In this document: positions 1-8,714 of the stretch, piece after piece
Position numbering within the stretch: the first letter of the stretch is position 1
Layout of the letters: each line of letters opens with the position of its first letter
Source: Candidatus Thorarchaeota archaeon
Lineage (GTDB): Archaea > Asgardarchaeota > Thorarchaeia > Thorarchaeales > Thorarchaeaceae
Length of the DNA stretch: 64,000 nucleotides
Assembly: GCA_021498125.1 (NCBI GenBank)
Contig: JAIZWL010000001.1
Location: 323,434 to 387,433 of the forward strand
Direction of reading: 5' to 3'
Program-made: the position numbers and the translations under genes
Notes under the pieces: model-generated
The model's input: the letters and a program-made list of their open reading frames with translations, nothing else
What the model was told of the DNA's origin: nothing
Database searches by the model: none

Positions 1-2
1 CT

Positions 3-74
3 AGAGCCGAGCCAATTATTAGACGCATCGAAAGTCGTGCCCGATTTGAAAGTTCGCGCATCTTGACCGACTGA
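3..74 (+). CDS. C-terminal end of a gene cut by the window start
   Basis: The third frame is open from the first base and ends at TGA (72-74). It gives about 23 residues rich in Arg, Glu and Ser (ending SSRILTD). No start is visible and the fragment is too short to assign to a family. An AT-rich, stop-filled stretch follows it directly, as expected after a gene end. The open frame could also be chance. Confidence 0.35.
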   Translation, partial: RAEPIIRRIESRARFESSRILTD

Positions 75-602
75 CTAACTAATTATATCGATTATTGGAG
101 CACTACCTATGGTTTCTCTAGTCGTGTCGTCAAATCTCCTAATAAGGCTAGGACTTTTGCCAGAGAAGATTCGGTAACTAATATTCTTATTTTACCACTG
201 ATAATGTGCCCACATTATATACTAAGATTTCTACTAGATGCATTTTGAATATGACTGCCAAGGGACCGAATTGCACCAAACATTGGTCAGTGGCTTGTAG
301 TAGTGCGAGGTAAATTATATTATTTTCGTATTATGATTATAGGTAGTTTTGAAATCAAGTTTTGAATCATATAATATAAAATTGATAAACATAAATATTT
401 ATAAAGAAATATGATAAAGGAGAAAATTGCTGACTTGCAAGAGATTGAGGCGTCTTGTCTTTTCATGAATCTTGCAATAGTCATTAAAGTGCCTGCCACT
501 ACTTTCTCTAATTTCCATGATATCTTCGAACTGCGTTTCTTCTCCTTGCCGATCAGGATATTCTTCCTTTCGCCACAAAATAAACGTGCAGGGAGTATAG
601 GA
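75..602. other. AT-rich intergenic stretch, no convincing gene
   Basis: This stretch is markedly richer in A+T than most of the window and has stops in all frames. An open frame from 411 runs into the membrane protein at 603, but its first 64 residues look untypical of coding sequence and 603 is the better start. A TATA-like run (ataatataaaattgataaac) near 370-390 could be the promoter of that gene. No tRNA or repeat was seen. Confidence 0.4.
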
Positions 603-1040
603 ATGGCTGGTTCAAAATTAAGTGCTTACTTCTTTGTATTCTCAGGCCTTATGCTGTTGATCCAGACAGCTGTGATTTTGGCAGTATATGAGGATGTGGT
701 CAGTACTTTTATTGCGGCCCTATTTTCGCTCATCATGTTTTATGGTGCTAAATGTGCGGCAACTGGAGTGAAACTGCCGGTCTATAGGTACCTTGGTGAA
801 TATGATATTGGTGGGGATCATGTGGTAGTTTCAGAACGTACGGGCCAATTTACTGACTCTGCGCCTCAATGTGGATGCGTGATCGGTATATTAATTCTCG
901 TCATTGCATATCTCTATGCCGATTTTCTTTCATATGACCTGGGCGATGCTGAAGCAATAGCGCTTGTTAGTCCGTCACTTTTAGCGGGAATATTTGGCAT
1001 ATTTGCTGGAATTATCTATCTCTCTCAAAAGACGGACTGA
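603..1040 (+). CDS. Small integral membrane protein, unknown
   Basis: A 145-residue protein not recognised as any family. Taking ATG 603, the product starts MAGSKLSAYFF. It has two closely spaced N-terminal hydrophobic segments (about residues 6-28 and 32-50), a polar loop of about 45 residues, then two more membrane segments (about 96-113 and 122-140), so probably four helices. The loop carries Gly/Asp-rich turns (LGEYDIGGDH) and one Cys pair (QCGC). The gene stands alone in AT-rich sequence. A hairpin with a T-run lies 39 bases after its stop. The start is a choice; the frame also opens upstream at 411. Confidence 0.6.
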   Translation: MAGSKLSAYFFVFSGLMLLIQTAVILAVYEDVVSTFIAALFSLIMFYGAKCAATGVKLPVYRYLGEYDIGGDHVVVSERTGQFTDSAPQCGCVIGILILVIAYLYADFLSYDLGDAEAIALVSPSLLAGIFGIFAGIIYLSQKTD

Positions 1041-1078
1041 CCTGAAAAGCAATCATTGTTAGAGTGGGACATACGTAT

Positions 1079-1101
1079 CACTTCGCTTGAAGTGTTTTCT
1101 T
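1079..1101 (+). terminator. Hairpin plus T-run after the membrane protein
   Basis: CACTTC and GAAGTG form a perfect 6-bp stem around the loop GCTT, followed directly by TTTTCTT. It lies 38 bases after the stop at 1040 on the same strand, which fits a transcription end. Confidence 0.5.
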
Positions 1102-1369
1102 AGAGGTTTCTGAGCATACCTAGGCAAATCTCAGTTTACAGGACGATTAACTGTCTGCAATCGCTCACCGAGGTATTTTGATAATGTAATGAATGTCATG
1201 TGATTGTGTAGTATAGAGTGAAAGTAACCTTTTGCAGCCATTTCTAATGCACTTTTTGAAAGGTCCTAGATAGTAGTGACACTTCGAGATGCTTAAATGC
1301 GTTGTAAAAAACGATACTTTGTTGCTTTAGCATCTTATATCCGACAACTATTCCCTTGAGTTGCACAAT
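1102..1369. other. Intergenic region upstream of the M24 protein
   Basis: With the preceding terminator this makes about 330 bases without a gene. It has stops in every frame and no recognisable RNA gene. An A/T-rich element near 1290-1320 (cttaaatgcg and the aaaaaacgat run) is a plausible promoter for the gene starting at 1370, but no clear BRE/TATA pair can be fixed. Confidence 0.35.
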
Positions 1370-2497
1370 ATGCAGTTCACATCTCAACGACTCGATCGAA
1401 TTCATAGGGCCATGCAGCACGAAGGCTTAGATGGCCTTATCATCACCCGTCCCTCAAATGTTCAATATCTCACAGGGTATGACCGGCTGAGCGATGAGAT
1501 TCCTTTGGCCTGTGTTGTACCTCTTGATGAAATGCCTGTTCTTATTCTTGCAGAGTCACAGTCTACTGCATTGAATCATGACCCGATTATGGCCAAGATC
1601 CGAACTTACACATGCCACGAATTCAATGACTGGAATTTCCCACAAGGTTCTGACTTCTGGCCTGAGATTGTAGCAGCAGTCAGCGAACTTGGTCTTGCTT
1701 CTAGTAACATTGGCCTCGAGCAAAACTGGCTCTCAATACGTGAATTCGAGGGTCTCAAATCGCTTCTCCCCGAGGCAGCTTTTACAGATTTTTCTCAGAT
1801 GCTTTGGCGTCTTCGTCAGATCAAGGATGCAGCCGAACTAGAAGCAATTCGACATGCGGCCAAGGTTGCAGAGATTGGTATTCGTACAGCCCTTGAGATT
1901 GTAGATGTTGGTAAAACCGAGATTGAGATATCACTTGAGATCGAGTCCGCAATGCGCGGGGCTGGGGGCCAACTAAGAGGTATTCGTGCAGCAGTCTTGG
2001 CTGGTGAGCATGGTAGGCATCCATTTGCAAAACCCGGAATTGGGCGATTGGCAAATGAGAGTACTGTGGTCATTGACATTACAGTGAGCTTCTCAGGTTA
2101 TTTTGCAGAGATCGCTCGAACAATACTGTTGGGTACTCCCACCAGTTCACAGCGCGGGTTGTTCACAATGGCCTCTACTCTTCTTGACCACTTGGAGCAG
2201 AACATAGTACCGGGATCCGATCTTGGCAAGATTGCGACACAATCTCTTGCCTCCATAAAGGCACAAGGATCACTATGCGATGTCTTACTACCTCTAGGCA
2301 ATTCAATAGGTCTTGATCTTCACGAGCCACCCTTTATTGATCCATCTAGCACAAGCGGCGTGCGAGAAGGCCTCGTCTTATCGTTGCGTCCAGTATGTTT
2401 TACACATAGTGTGGGTGTTGTAAAGATGGCTGATGTGATCTTTGTGACCGATGAGGGAATCGAGAACCTGACCACTCTCTCCCGTGAGACCCTCTAG
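1370..2497 (+). CDS. M24 (Xaa-Pro peptidase-like) protein with lost metal ligands
   Basis: A 375-residue protein with the two-domain layout of creatinase/prolidase/aminopeptidase P: an N-terminal domain (YLTGYDR near residue 30, as in the family) and a C-terminal pita-bread domain from about 150. Active M24 peptidases hold two metals with Asp, Asp, His, Glu, Glu. Here the first Asp survives (VVIDITVS), the second is Glu (FAEIART), the His of the GHGxG motif is Asn (GNSIGLDLHE), the first Glu of the EPG motif is Arg (SLRPVCF), and the last Glu is Ala (KMADVIFV). I infer a metal-free, creatinase-like or non-catalytic protein. ATG 1370 is chosen over the in-frame TTG at 1361. The minus-strand gene that follows is convergent, 3 bases away. 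Confidence 0.85.
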   Translation: MQFTSQRLDRIHRAMQHEGLDGLIITRPSNVQYLTGYDRLSDEIPLACVVPLDEMPVLILAESQSTALNHDPIMAKIRTYTCHEFNDWNFPQGSDFWPEIVAAVSELGLASSNIGLEQNWLSIREFEGLKSLLPEAAFTDFSQMLWRLRQIKDAAELEAIRHAAKVAEIGIRTALEIVDVGKTEIEISLEIESAMRGAGGQLRGIRAAVLAGEHGRHPFAKPGIGRLANESTVVIDITVSFSGYFAEIARTILLGTPTSSQRGLFTMASTLLDHLEQNIVPGSDLGKIATQSLASIKAQGSLCDVLLPLGNSIGLDLHEPPFIDPSSTSGVREGLVLSLRPVCFTHSVGVVKMADVIFVTDEGIENLTTLSRETL

Positions 2498-2500
2498 ATT

Positions 2501-3025
2501 TTATGGCATGATTTGCCATCTTCGTAGTTTTTGGAATACCTTTGCAATGGTTTCGGCTCGATCAGTATGGATCTCTACTTCTTCACGTGTGAGGTCTCGA
2601 ATCTGTGAGGCGGGCGCCCCTGAATTCAGACTGCGTGGGGGTACAACAACGTTTGCGGGGATGATAGAACCGGGTGCAAGCATGACGCCTTCTCCAAGAG
2701 TCGCCCCATCATATATGACACATCCATCACCAATGACAACAGAATCTCCAAGATATGCACCATGAATGACCGATGCGGTGCCTATGACGGTCATGTTGCC
2801 AATGATTGTTGGATTGTCGCTCGAATGAGCGTGAATGACCACACTGTCTTGAATACACGAGCTCTCACCAATTCTGACCGATGCTTCATCACCTCTGATT
2901 ACCGCACCCGGCCAGACATTTGCCTTTGGGCCTATCTCTACATTTCCAATGATTGTGGCCTGTGAACTTATGTAAGCAGTCTTATCGATTTTGGGAATAA
3001 CGTCACCGAAAGGCAGTATTGGCAT
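2501..3025 (-). CDS. Gamma-carbonic-anhydrase-like hexapeptide-repeat protein
   Basis: A 174-residue left-handed beta-helix protein of the Cam/YrdA/PaaY/CaiE group, built from hexapeptide repeats such as IIGNVEIGPKANVWPGAVIRGD and the family signature GAPA near the C-terminus. Gamma carbonic anhydrases bind their metal with three His. The first (VVIHAHSS) and third (SVIHGA) are visible, but the middle one, five residues before the third, is Thr (IGTASVIHG). Weak carbonic anhydrase, acyltransferase-like or purely structural roles are all possible. A strong GGGAGG ribosome binding site lies about 9 bases before the ATG. Confidence 0.88.
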   Translation of the reverse strand: MPILPFGDVIPKIDKTAYISSQATIIGNVEIGPKANVWPGAVIRGDEASVRIGESSCIQDSVVIHAHSSDNPTIIGNMTVIGTASVIHGAYLGDSVVIGDGCVIYDGATLGEGVMLAPGSIIPANVVVPPRSLNSGAPASQIRDLTREEVEIHTDRAETIAKVFQKLRRWQIMP

Positions 3026-3087
3026 TTTACCACTCCTCCCCTTACCATCTGCATGGTCGGCTAATAAATCGTCATGTGATTAATAGA

Positions 3088-3462
3088 CTACTCCTTTTGT
3101 AGGAGTTGTTCGACCACTTCCTCATAGACCTCGGCTGGACGTAGACCAATGATCCTATCGGTCTCATCTTTCTCGTCCATCATGGGGTTTGGCATTTTGA
3201 AAGATGCTGGTCGTCCATTATAAAAGACAAGTACACATGGGATTGCATTGATGTTATTCTTCACTGCAAAACTTCGATGATTGTCAACATTCAATTTTAG
3301 AAAGGTGACATCTTTGTTATCTGCGTATTTTTGATCAAGCTCTTCAAGGATTGGTGCAAGGGCCCGACACGGTGCACACCATTCAGCCCAAGTATCAACA
3401 AAGACGATCTTTGTTGTCTTAGTGATTTCATCGAGTACCTCAGGATTAACATCCATAGTCAT
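3088..3462 (-). CDS. Thioredoxin-family protein (CAPC)
   Basis: A 124-residue single-domain thioredoxin: VFVDTWAEWCAPCRALAPIL holds the active site WCAPC in place of the usual WCGPC, followed by the LDQKYADNKDVTFLKLNVDN strand and a cis-Pro (NAIPCVLVFYNGRP). It has no signal peptide, so it acts in the cytoplasm, presumably as a disulfide reductase or electron carrier. An extra Cys directly follows the cis-Pro (IPC), which is unusual and could change redox properties. It lies downstream of a second thioredoxin on the same strand, 96 bases away, with which it shares the C-terminal pattern IIGLRPAEVYE / LVGVMPEEIYT, so the pair looks like a tandem duplication. Confidence 0.93.
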   Translation of the reverse strand: MTMDVNPEVLDEITKTTKIVFVDTWAEWCAPCRALAPILEELDQKYADNKDVTFLKLNVDNHRSFAVKNNINAIPCVLVFYNGRPASFKMPNPMMDEKDETDRIIGLRPAEVYEEVVEQLLQKE

Positions 3463-3558
3463 AACTACGCATCTCCTATCAGCTTGGAGTGTTCATTACG
3501 CATAAATGTATTGAAAAAGAGAATGTGTGGGATTGGCTCCCACGGGCCGTGTTTGTTA

Positions 3559-3921
3559 TTATGCAGCCTCATCGGCCAGTAGGCTCTCGATGATTTGAGT
3601 GTAAATCTCTTCGGGCATTACTCCAACGAGCTTGTCCATCTTTCTGCCGCTACCATCGTCAAAGACCACACGCTTGCCCCCACTGTATACAAGCACACTC
3701 GGTACTCCAGTGATTTGGTTCATAGCGCTGAATTCTCGATTATGGTCAACATCTAGCTTAACAACCTTAAGACCCTGATCGGAATACTTCTCATGAAGTC
3801 CCTCAAGGATTGGGGTAAGTATCTTACATGGATGACACCATACGGCGTGGCAGTCTACAAATACTACCTTGTTCTCTGAAACTATTTTATCCAGTTCGTC
3901 AGCACTGATTTCTTCAACCAT
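3559..3921 (-). CDS. Thioredoxin-family protein (CHPC)
   Basis: A thioredoxin-fold protein of about 120 residues with the active site WCHPC (VFVDCHAVWCHPCKILTPIL) and cis-Pro in TGVPSVLVYSGG. A CHPC centre is typical of more oxidising members such as DsbA-like enzymes, but there is no signal peptide, so the protein is cytoplasmic. An additional Cys sits in the strand before the active site (VDCHAVWC). The first ATG (3930) directly abuts GGGAG, whereas ATG 3921 lies 9 bases downstream of it, so 3921 is taken as the start. It is the first gene of a two-thioredoxin pair reading away from the helicase gene. Confidence 0.92.
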   Translation of the reverse strand: MVEEISADELDKIVSENKVVFVDCHAVWCHPCKILTPILEGLHEKYSDQGLKVVKLDVDHNREFSAMNQITGVPSVLVYSGGKRVVFDDGSGRKMDKLVGVMPEEIYTQIIESLLADEAA

Positions 3922-4138
3922 TGTTTTCATCTCCCGTCACATTGAACAGGCGGTTGTGTAGGACTCGCGCACAACCGTTAAAAAGGCTTACGATATGTAA
4001 CCTTTTCGAGGGCAGACTTCGGCACGTTATTCAGAAGAAAACTGCAGGTTTCCGTCCTCAACGGGAATCCTTCCCCGTAGTAAACCTTGATAAGTTGCGC
4101 GATACCGGAGCTAGTGCTCATGGACTTGGTGGCTTTCA

Positions 4139-6775
4139 ATGCCTGTGCTACACTGTGCTAAATGCGGTTCAAAGCTTGACATCTATAAAGAAGGTGATAT
4201 CTGGACCGCTTGTTGCCACAATTGTAATGTGGAAGTGACCTTACAAGGTCGTTCGTTGACCCTTTTTGATGTGTATGATGCCTTTACAGAGACAATTACT
4301 TCCGGTAAGTTGAGCGGTCTCCCTCCAAGTTCTACAGGAAGTCAGCACTCATCCACTTCAAAGCGAAGCCGAAAGAAAAAGACAAGACCCTTCATGCGAG
4401 TGGAAGCCGTCAGCGACATCAAGCAAAAGGTCGAGGATGGTGGTGGTGACTATAGTTCTCTTCCTGCGGCTGTGAAGGCTCTTGTCAAAGCTGGACGTGA
4501 CTATCTTGTTCGTTACAAATACCTTCCCGCAACAGATGCGGATTATGGCGCCGCTCTTGATGAACTTCAGGTTTCTCCACGACTTCGTGAGGCTCTCAAA
4601 TCCAAGGGTATTGTGCGTCTTTACAAATTCCAAGAAGAAGCATTCAACAAGATCCTTGCTGGGACTGATGTTGTAATAGCTGCGCCTACTGGCCAGGGGA
4701 AGACTGAGGCATTCATTCTCCCCATTATGACCACCTTAGTAAAGACAATTCACGAGTCATTCATGAATCCAGGGGTTCGTGCTCTCCTTATCTATCCCAC
4801 AAAGGCACTTGCGAGGGATCAGTTTGAGAAGATCAATGCTCTGTGCACTAGTGCCAATCTCACGGTTGGAATTTTTGATGGTGACGTGACTCAAGCTCAA
4901 CGCCAGCGCCTCTATGAACGTCCCCCTGATATTCTTCTGACCAATCCCGATGTCTTGCATTATCATCTTGGATGGAATCGATCAAGGTTGGTTCCCTTAC
5001 TCAGGACCGTAAAGATAGTTGTTCTCGATGAGATTCATCTATACACTGGTTCAATGGGAAGCAATGTCTACTACATTCTCAAGAGGCTCGAAATGGAGAC
5101 CGGATCGCTTCAAAAAATTGGTGCGTCTGCTACAGTGTCTAATCCAAAAGAGTTTGCAGACCTGCTCTTTGATAGTGATGTGCATCTAATAGAGTCGGAT
5201 AAGGCACGACGTGGACCAGTTCATTTTATGATGTATTATCCCGGTAACCGAAGCAAGTACAGTATGATTACGGACATTGTCAGGGTTCTGCTCCGTGGAG
5301 GTTTCAAGACACTAGTCTTTGGGAACACTCACACCGAGGCGGAGCTACTTAATGTGCTTCTCCAACAGCAAGGAATCAAGTCGATGGTCCACCGTGCAGG
5401 TCTCTCACGAAAGTATCGAACAAATGTAGAGAATGCCTTTCGCTCCGGTGACCTTCCGGTGATAGTATCTACTCCGACCCTAGAGCTTGGAATTGACATA
5501 GGCGACCTTGATTGTGTGGTGAGTATGATTGTGTCAATCACACGGCTCACCCAGCGAGTCGGTCGGGCTGGCCGGAAGGGCCAAGAGAGTGTAGCCGTGT
5601 TGGCGCTTCGTGAGAAAGATCCCATCTCGTCCTTCTATCGCTACAAACCTGACAAGTATTTCACCGATATCGATGCAGCATACATGGAACCTGAGAATGA
5701 AGTTGTGGGATATTACCAGCTTATTGCAGCAGCCATGACGGGCAAGCTCAACACCTCAATGTTCCCCCGACAGCACAAAATCTTTGAGACCCTAGAGGAA
5801 GACGGGATCATCTCAATTGGTGAGACCGGTAATGTCCGGATTGTCGATGCGAATGAGGCTCGTAAAAAATGGCGAGGCTATAGCATTCGAGGTATTGGCG
5901 ACACTGTCGAAATATTCTGGGAACGTAAGATGTTAGGCTCTCGCAGTATGCCCATGGCTGCACAGGAGCTTCATCCCGGGGCGATCTATCTTCACGGTGG
6001 CAAGAGCTATCTCTCTGTCGAGTTCAGGTACCGTCAAGGTCTTGGTCGCGCGCGGGTCGTTCCACAATCTGACAATCTTTACTATACAAAACCACTCTAC
6101 TTCACTATGCCCCGTATTATCGAGGTTCATGAGACTCGTCAGGTTCTTGGCATGAAAGTCCTATATTGCACACTTGAAATGGTTCAGACCGTGACCGGGT
6201 ATGTGAAGAAGAAGACTGGAACTGGTGAGGTTGTGTCAAAGGAGGATCTGCATGGGGGGCTGCTCGTATACAAATACAAGACTCGTGGTCTCGTATTTCG
6301 AGCCCCCCGCCCGGACTCGGCCGTCTCAAGATACCTTAATGGCGGTAAGAACGAACTCGAAGGTCCCGTGATGGGTATCACAGAACTATATGGTGGCGCA
6401 TTTCATGCCCTTGAACATGTGCTCATCGAGTCAAGCGATATGTTGACTGGCGGTGGCACGCGCGAGATAGGAGGCGTCTCAATGGGCGATTCGGGTGTGA
6501 TCTTTGTCTATGATGGGAGTCCGGGTGGCAATGGGGCATCACGGCTTCTCTACTCACGTCTTCCTGAGGCATTTGCCCGTGCCGAAACTATCTTGTCTAA
6601 GTGCGAATGCAAGACCGTTGACGGGTGTCCGCTCTGTACCTACTCGTATCAATGTGGTAATAATAATCAGCCACTCTTCAAACTCGGCGCACTGGATAGT
6701 ATCCAGCAGATCTTGAAAGGTGTAAAGACCAATATTGAACCCAATGATCACGTTGGGTACGAGCCACTTGTATAA
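4139..6775 (+). CDS. Superfamily 2 DEAD/DEAH helicase with DUF1998-type C-terminus
   Basis: An 878-residue ATP-dependent helicase. An N-terminal zinc ribbon (CAKCG ... CCHNC, residues 6-30) precedes the SF2 core: Walker A APTGQGKTEAF near 180, DEIH near 297, GASAT, then STPTLELGIDIGDLD and the motif VI RVGRAGRKG near 473. The C-terminal part carries the DUF1998 signature, EHVLIE and a four-Cys cluster CECKTVDGCPLCTYSYQC near 822-840. This layout matches the YprA/MrfA family; bacterial MrfA acts in a repair route for mitomycin lesions, and a repair role here is inference. It heads a run of plus-strand genes; ArcS follows within about 20 bases. Confidence 0.9.
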   Translation: MPVLHCAKCGSKLDIYKEGDIWTACCHNCNVEVTLQGRSLTLFDVYDAFTETITSGKLSGLPPSSTGSQHSSTSKRSRKKKTRPFMRVEAVSDIKQKVEDGGGDYSSLPAAVKALVKAGRDYLVRYKYLPATDADYGAALDELQVSPRLREALKSKGIVRLYKFQEEAFNKILAGTDVVIAAPTGQGKTEAFILPIMTTLVKTIHESFMNPGVRALLIYPTKALARDQFEKINALCTSANLTVGIFDGDVTQAQRQRLYERPPDILLTNPDVLHYHLGWNRSRLVPLLRTVKIVVLDEIHLYTGSMGSNVYYILKRLEMETGSLQKIGASATVSNPKEFADLLFDSDVHLIESDKARRGPVHFMMYYPGNRSKYSMITDIVRVLLRGGFKTLVFGNTHTEAELLNVLLQQQGIKSMVHRAGLSRKYRTNVENAFRSGDLPVIVSTPTLELGIDIGDLDCVVSMIVSITRLTQRVGRAGRKGQESVAVLALREKDPISSFYRYKPDKYFTDIDAAYMEPENEVVGYYQLIAAAMTGKLNTSMFPRQHKIFETLEEDGIISIGETGNVRIVDANEARKKWRGYSIRGIGDTVEIFWERKMLGSRSMPMAAQELHPGAIYLHGGKSYLSVEFRYRQGLGRARVVPQSDNLYYTKPLYFTMPRIIEVHETRQVLGMKVLYCTLEMVQTVTGYVKKKTGTGEVVSKEDLHGGLLVYKYKTRGLVFRAPRPDSAVSRYLNGGKNELEGPVMGITELYGGAFHALEHVLIESSDMLTGGGTREIGGVSMGDSGVIFVYDGSPGGNGASRLLYSRLPEAFARAETILSKCECKTVDGCPLCTYSYQCGNNNQPLFKLGALDSIQQILKGVKTNIEPNDHVGYEPLV

Positions 6776-6790
6776 TTGGAGATGACTTTA

Positions 6791-8710
6791 ATGGGAACCC
6801 TGATGATTAAGCGTGGGCATGATGGTCCCGCTCGACAATGTATTTGGAAACGAGATGGGCTCTCCCTGTCCACTCCCCTGTTTGTTGCCGCCCCCACAAT
6901 GCCCCCTGTCAATATCCATTATGTGACTCTGACCCGTGACGAGATACCTCCTACTGATCCCTTTATACTCGTTATTCCATCTCTGATCGAGACCCCTTCA
7001 CCAGTGCTCTCCAGTAATACGGCCCTGATCATCGCTCCAACATTAACCGGAATTGATGGTCTGGATGCCGAAGCTGCGCATCTCGTTCTCAAGGCTCAGT
7101 TAGCACGTATCCGTGAGTGGGGGATCGATGGGGAACATTTCGCAATTCATGTGCCGTCATCCACCACCTCAAACGATCTTCAGGAAGTCATCACGGCCAG
7201 TCAAGAATTCGGTATCCATGCAGCCGTCTTTCATTTGGATGGTTCTCTTGGGCCACGTGATCTTCAAGCCGTGTTGCTCCGGAGTCAGCTCCCTCGCAAT
7301 TGGTTGACCATAGCAACTGGACGGATTGAACCCTCTCTCATTCCTGTTCTGTACTATCTTGGATTTGATATGCTTGATGTGAGTTACGCCGAGGCTGCAG
7401 CTCTTGCTCATCAACGGCTCTGGCGCATGGGTTCTGAAGCAATTACCTCTTCTTTGGATGAGGCGCGCTACTGTAGTTGCTATGCCTGTCGCAATGCTTC
7501 TCCTGAGATTCCTCTCTATTCGGTTCTGATGGCACATAATCTTGAAGTCTATCGTACAGTTCTCTCAGAGGCGATTCAGGCCAGCGAGCACGGTAAATTG
7601 AGATGGTTAATAGAATCGCTCACTCATACCTCCCCTGCAATGACTGCTTTTCTCAGACGTATAGACGCATCAAACTTTGATTTTGTTGAAGAGTTCACAC
7701 CAACTACTGGTTCTGAGGGCGTTCCATTGATCGGTCCCGAGTCCTACAATGCGCCAGCCATCAAACGCTGGCGAAATCGACTTGTCGAGCGGTACACGCC
7801 ACCTCCAAACAAACGTCTCGTGTTATTATTGCCCTGTTCGGCACGGAAACCGTACTCGGATTCGCGTTCGCACAGAAAGTTCATTGAGATAATTGAGAAC
7901 AGTCTTGGTCCTGCTCGACGCACGATCGCAGAGACCATCATCACCTCTCCTCTTGGAGTCATTCCTCGTGAGCTTGAGCGTGTCTATCCCGTGGCAAACT
8001 ATGACATTCCAGTGACTGGTGTCTGGGATGCGGAAGAGATTCATATTGCTGCTGAGGCGCTTATAGCACATATGAAGAAGTTTCCCACAGATGCTGTGGT
8101 TGTCGCACATATGACTGGCGGCTATGCCGAGGTTGTTCAGGCAGCTCAAGACCAGATTGCGCAGACCATTATCTACACAGTTCAAGAGGGATCTGCAACC
8201 TCCCGAGAGGCCCTAGCCGCTCTTGCAGATACCCTTGGTGACATGCGCGAAACCCTTGATCTGAAGGGTGGGCGCCCACAGTTGCTGGAGGAGACTCTGC
8301 GTGCAACTGCTGATTTTCAGTTCGGGGCTGGTGCTGGAGATATTCTTGTTCCCAAGGGTTCACGTGTGACCGGCAAGCTCTATCGAACAGTCATTTGTCG
8401 AGACCATGGCGAACAGCTTGCCTCTTTTATTGCAGAGAGCGGACTGTTGTCACTCACTCTTGAGGGTGGACGCCGACTTGCAGAACACGGGAACTACTGG
8501 GTTCGCTTTGATGGAGAGGTCCTCAAAGGAGGTTCTCTCTTTGCAGTGGCTGTGACAGACGCTGACTTGCAGATACGCCCCGGTGATGAGGTCATCGTTT
8601 TGAATCAGAGTGATGAGGTCGTTGGTGTGGGGCGAAGTGAGATGTCAGGTCGTGAGATGTGCGATTTTACTAATGGCCGGGCGGTCTCAATCCGACATAG
8701 GAGGAAGTGA
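6791..8710 (+). CDS. arcS: Archaeosine synthase alpha subunit ArcS (TGT-like, PUA domain)
   Basis: A protein of about 639 residues of the TgtA2/ArcS family. ArcS, with RaSEA, converts preQ0 at position 15 of archaeal tRNA to archaeosine by way of lysine addition. Visible features are a TGT-like N-terminal region, a zinc-site pattern YCSCYACRNA near residue 227 with a His 22 residues later, the ArcS hallmark LPCSARKPYS near 347 followed by SRSHRKF, and a C-terminal PUA RNA-binding domain (about 530-639). The frame opens at TTG 6776, but GGAG at 6778-6781 sits 9 bases before ATG 6791, so that start is preferred. The gene overlaps or directly abuts the radical SAM partner gene, as in other archaea. 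Confidence 0.9.
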   Translation: MGTLMIKRGHDGPARQCIWKRDGLSLSTPLFVAAPTMPPVNIHYVTLTRDEIPPTDPFILVIPSLIETPSPVLSSNTALIIAPTLTGIDGLDAEAAHLVLKAQLARIREWGIDGEHFAIHVPSSTTSNDLQEVITASQEFGIHAAVFHLDGSLGPRDLQAVLLRSQLPRNWLTIATGRIEPSLIPVLYYLGFDMLDVSYAEAAALAHQRLWRMGSEAITSSLDEARYCSCYACRNASPEIPLYSVLMAHNLEVYRTVLSEAIQASEHGKLRWLIESLTHTSPAMTAFLRRIDASNFDFVEEFTPTTGSEGVPLIGPESYNAPAIKRWRNRLVERYTPPPNKRLVLLLPCSARKPYSDSRSHRKFIEIIENSLGPARRTIAETIITSPLGVIPRELERVYPVANYDIPVTGVWDAEEIHIAAEALIAHMKKFPTDAVVVAHMTGGYAEVVQAAQDQIAQTIIYTVQEGSATSREALAALADTLGDMRETLDLKGGRPQLLEETLRATADFQFGAGAGDILVPKGSRVTGKLYRTVICRDHGEQLASFIAESGLLSLTLEGGRRLAEHGNYWVRFDGEVLKGGSLFAVAVTDADLQIRPGDEVIVLNQSDEVVGVGRSEMSGREMCDFTNGRAVSIRHRRK

Positions 8711-8714
8711 TGCA

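Noticed and set aside
411-602. N-terminal extension of the small membrane protein
   Set aside because: Sequence looks non-coding and lies in AT-rich DNA; ATG 603 gives a cleaner protein start.
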